Shown here piece after piece: positions 62,711-64,000 of a stretch of DNA of 64,000 nt (the stretch's first letter is position 1; each line of letters begins with the position of its first letter). The DNA is taken from contig NZ_RPDI01000005.1 of NCBI RefSeq assembly GCF_003917135.1, forward strand, positions 62,001 to 126,000, given 5' to 3'. The DNA comes from Leucobacter chromiireducens (GTDB lineage Bacteria; Actinomycetota; Actinomycetes; Actinomycetales; Microbacteriaceae). The notes under the pieces were generated by a model. It saw nothing but the letters and a program-made list of their open reading frames with translations, made no database searches and was not told the origin of the DNA. The translations under genes and the position numbers were made by a program.

Positions 62711-63684
62711 GACGAGGCTCCCTTCTGCACTGCACGCCCACGTCCGGGCACGGTGATGGCTCCCGTGGCGACACGGACGAGCTGCTGCGTAAACGTCTCC
62801 CCTCGGACGAGGCGCACACGGTCCTGACCGAAGCGCTTCTCCAGCCGCGACTGCAGGTAGGTCGCGATCGCGGTCATCGCCATGTACCAGAGGCTCGCAA
62901 CGATGAGCAGCTCGATGATGAGGTTGTTTTGCTTGTAGATCTGACTTGCCTTGGTCATGAGATCGTTGCCGGCGACCACCACGATCAGCGAGGTGGTCTT
63001 CAGCATCGAGATGAACTCGTTTCCTGTGGGCGGAATGATGATGCGCAGCGCCTGCGGGAGAACGATCAATCGCATGGTCTGTGCCCTCGTCATGCCGCCC
63101 GCCAGTGCTGCCTCGGTTTGGCCGCGATCTACCGCCTGGATCCCCGCGCGCACCGTCTCAGCGAAGTACGCCGCGAGGTTCAAGCCGAGTCCCAGGAGCG
63201 CGGCAACGCTTCCGCTGATCACGCTATTCGTATCCCACCGCATCCCAATACTGGTGAAGGGGATCTTCAGCGTGATGTACGGCAGGAGGAACGCGAGGTT
63301 GAACCAGAAGATGAGCTGCACGAGCACCGGCGTGCCGCGGAAGAACCAGATGTACCCCTCCGCGATCCAGCGCAGCACCGGGTTGTGCGAGAGTTTCATC
63401 ACGGCGAGCACTACCCCGAGGACCAGTCCGAGAATCGTGGCCGCGATACTCACCCAGATGGTGACGACGACGCCCTCGAGGATGCGCGGAGAGAAGAGAT
63501 ACTCCCACACGCGATCCCAGCGAATGCGTTCATTGAACACCACGATTGACACGGCCCATGTCACGCAGGCAAGCGCCAGGGCGCCGGTGATCCAGCGCTT
63601 CACGTGTCGTGGCCGCGCAATCGGGATAGGAGCCCCATCCGAGCCCGCGATGGGCTCGGTGCGGGCGTGAAGCTGCACACTCAT
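62707..63684 (-). CDS. Polar amino-acid ABC transporter permease
   Basis: The 325-residue permease of the HisM/GlnP type has the EAA-type loop [41 protein letters not shown] and [24 protein letters not shown]. It is a single membrane protein, probably a homodimer. ATG at 63684; the upstream frame into the binding protein is a shadow. Overlaps the ATPase start by 4 nt. Confidence 0.94.
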   Translation of the reverse strand: MSVQLHARTEPIAGSDGAPIPIARPRHVKRWITGALALACVTWAVSIVVFNERIRWDRVWEYLFSPRILEGVVVTIWVSIAATILGLVLGVVLAVMKLSHNPVLRWIAEGYIWFFRGTPVLVQLIFWFNLAFLLPYITLKIPFTSIGMRWDTNSVISGSVAALLGLGLNLAAYFAETVRAGIQAVDRGQTEAALAGGMTRAQTMRLIVLPQALRIIIPPTGNEFISMLKTTSLIVVVAGNDLMTKASQIYKQNNLIIELLIVASLWYMAMTAIATYLQSRLEKRFGQDRVRLVRGETFTQQLVRVATGAITVPGRGRAVQKGASS

Positions 63685-63712
63685 CGTTTGTCCTCGCGTT
63701 CCTCGGACGCGC

Positions 63713-64000
63713 CTACGCGCCGCCGTTAATCGTGGCCTTCGGGAGCGCCATATCGCCGAGGCCCCACGCGTCGAGGATCTCGGCGTAGCTGCCGTCGTCC
63801 ATGAGCGACTGCAGCGCCTGCTGCACCGTCTCCGCAAACTCGGCCTTGGAGTTGTCGATACCGATGCCCCAGATGCTCTCGTCGCCCTCGATACGCACCG
63901 CGTCCATGTGTGATTCGGGATCCGCCGCGCGCGCAACCGCCACCGGGTAGTCGGTAATCGTGGCACTGGATCGGCCACTCTGCACGCTGAGGTTTGCTTC
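63713..64000 (-). CDS. Substrate-binding protein of the amino-acid ABC transporter (C-terminal part)
   Basis: The frame is open to the window edge; 95 residues are visible. It has the SBP_bac_3 C-terminal pattern: SATITDYPVAVARAADPESHMD, IGIDNSKAEFAETVQQALQSLMDDGSYAEILDAWGLGD. It binds a polar amino acid or related compound and delivers it to the permease 28 nt downstream. The N-terminal part and signal peptide lie beyond the window. Confidence 0.85.
   Translation of the reverse strand, partial: EANLSVQSGRSSATITDYPVAVARAADPESHMDAVRIEGDESIWGIGIDNSKAEFAETVQQALQSLMDDGSYAEILDAWGLGDMALPKATINGGA

Overview
The window looks like a stretch of chromosome from a high-GC actinobacterium, most likely the Microbacteriaceae. 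Support: about 70% GC by eye, GTG/TTG starts and 1-4 nt start/stop overlaps, a strongly GC-biased third codon position, a CstR-type regulator, a Zur-type box in front of an AztABCD-like zinc importer, and a tandem glycine riboswitch. The genus cannot be fixed by reading alone (Leucobacter or a relative is a guess). I saw no rRNA, tRNA, CRISPR, transposase or phage genes. Both window edges cut genes: kdpA on the left and an ABC substrate-binding protein on the right.

Layout. 1-3.6 kb: kdpABC potassium pump, with a KdpB missing the canonical TGES loop. 3.6-8.2 kb: isochorismatase-family hydrolase, small membrane protein, large MalT/LuxR-type regulator, lipoprotein. 8.3-15.3 kb: SulP transporter, PLDc_N/SHOCT protein, GAP/LysE-like exporter, HerA-like ATPase, DUF1254/DUF1214 protein and a large membrane protein; four copies of an operator-like palindrome lie at three of these promoters. 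15.3-15.8 kb: composite palindromic repeat element. 15.8-24.1 kb: zinc-uptake locus, two divergent arms around one Zur-like box. 24.1-24.5 kb: second palindromic repeat pair. 24.5-26.6 kb: MFS exporter and AraC regulator. 26.7-29.2 kb: sulfide/persulfide locus (CstR, GNAT, a 61-aa Cys-rich protein, a CstB-like dioxygenase/rhodanese). 29.2-35.6 kb: TRAP-TAXI transporter, divergent from a two-component system followed by a second TAXI lipoprotein. 35.7-44.7 kb: one six-gene operon gcvP-gcvT-gcvH-glyA-sdaA-MFS behind a tandem glycine riboswitch, giving a route glycine to serine to pyruvate. 44.8-52 kb: trmB, aroQ, CPBP protease, UvrA-like ABC protein, LOG protein, RNB ribonuclease. 52-60.8 kb: amino-acid catabolic cluster (Lrp, Cys/Met PLP enzyme, two IclR regulators, alanine racemase, APC permease, homoserine-dehydrogenase-like enzyme, aldehyde dehydrogenase). 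60.9-64 kb: ABC amino-acid/peptide importer operon ending in a P1-family (DmpA) peptidase.

Most interesting: the shared operator motif at 8.3, 10.1 and 12.5 kb; the mosaic palindromic repeats; the twin-AztD zinc locus; the CstR/CstB locus with an uncharacterised Cys-rich small protein; the TRAP-TAXI transporter coupled to a kinase/regulator plus extra TAXI sensor; and a cluster that could degrade homoserine or a homoserine-yielding amino acid such as canavanine. Function calls rest on motifs read by eye; no database search was made.
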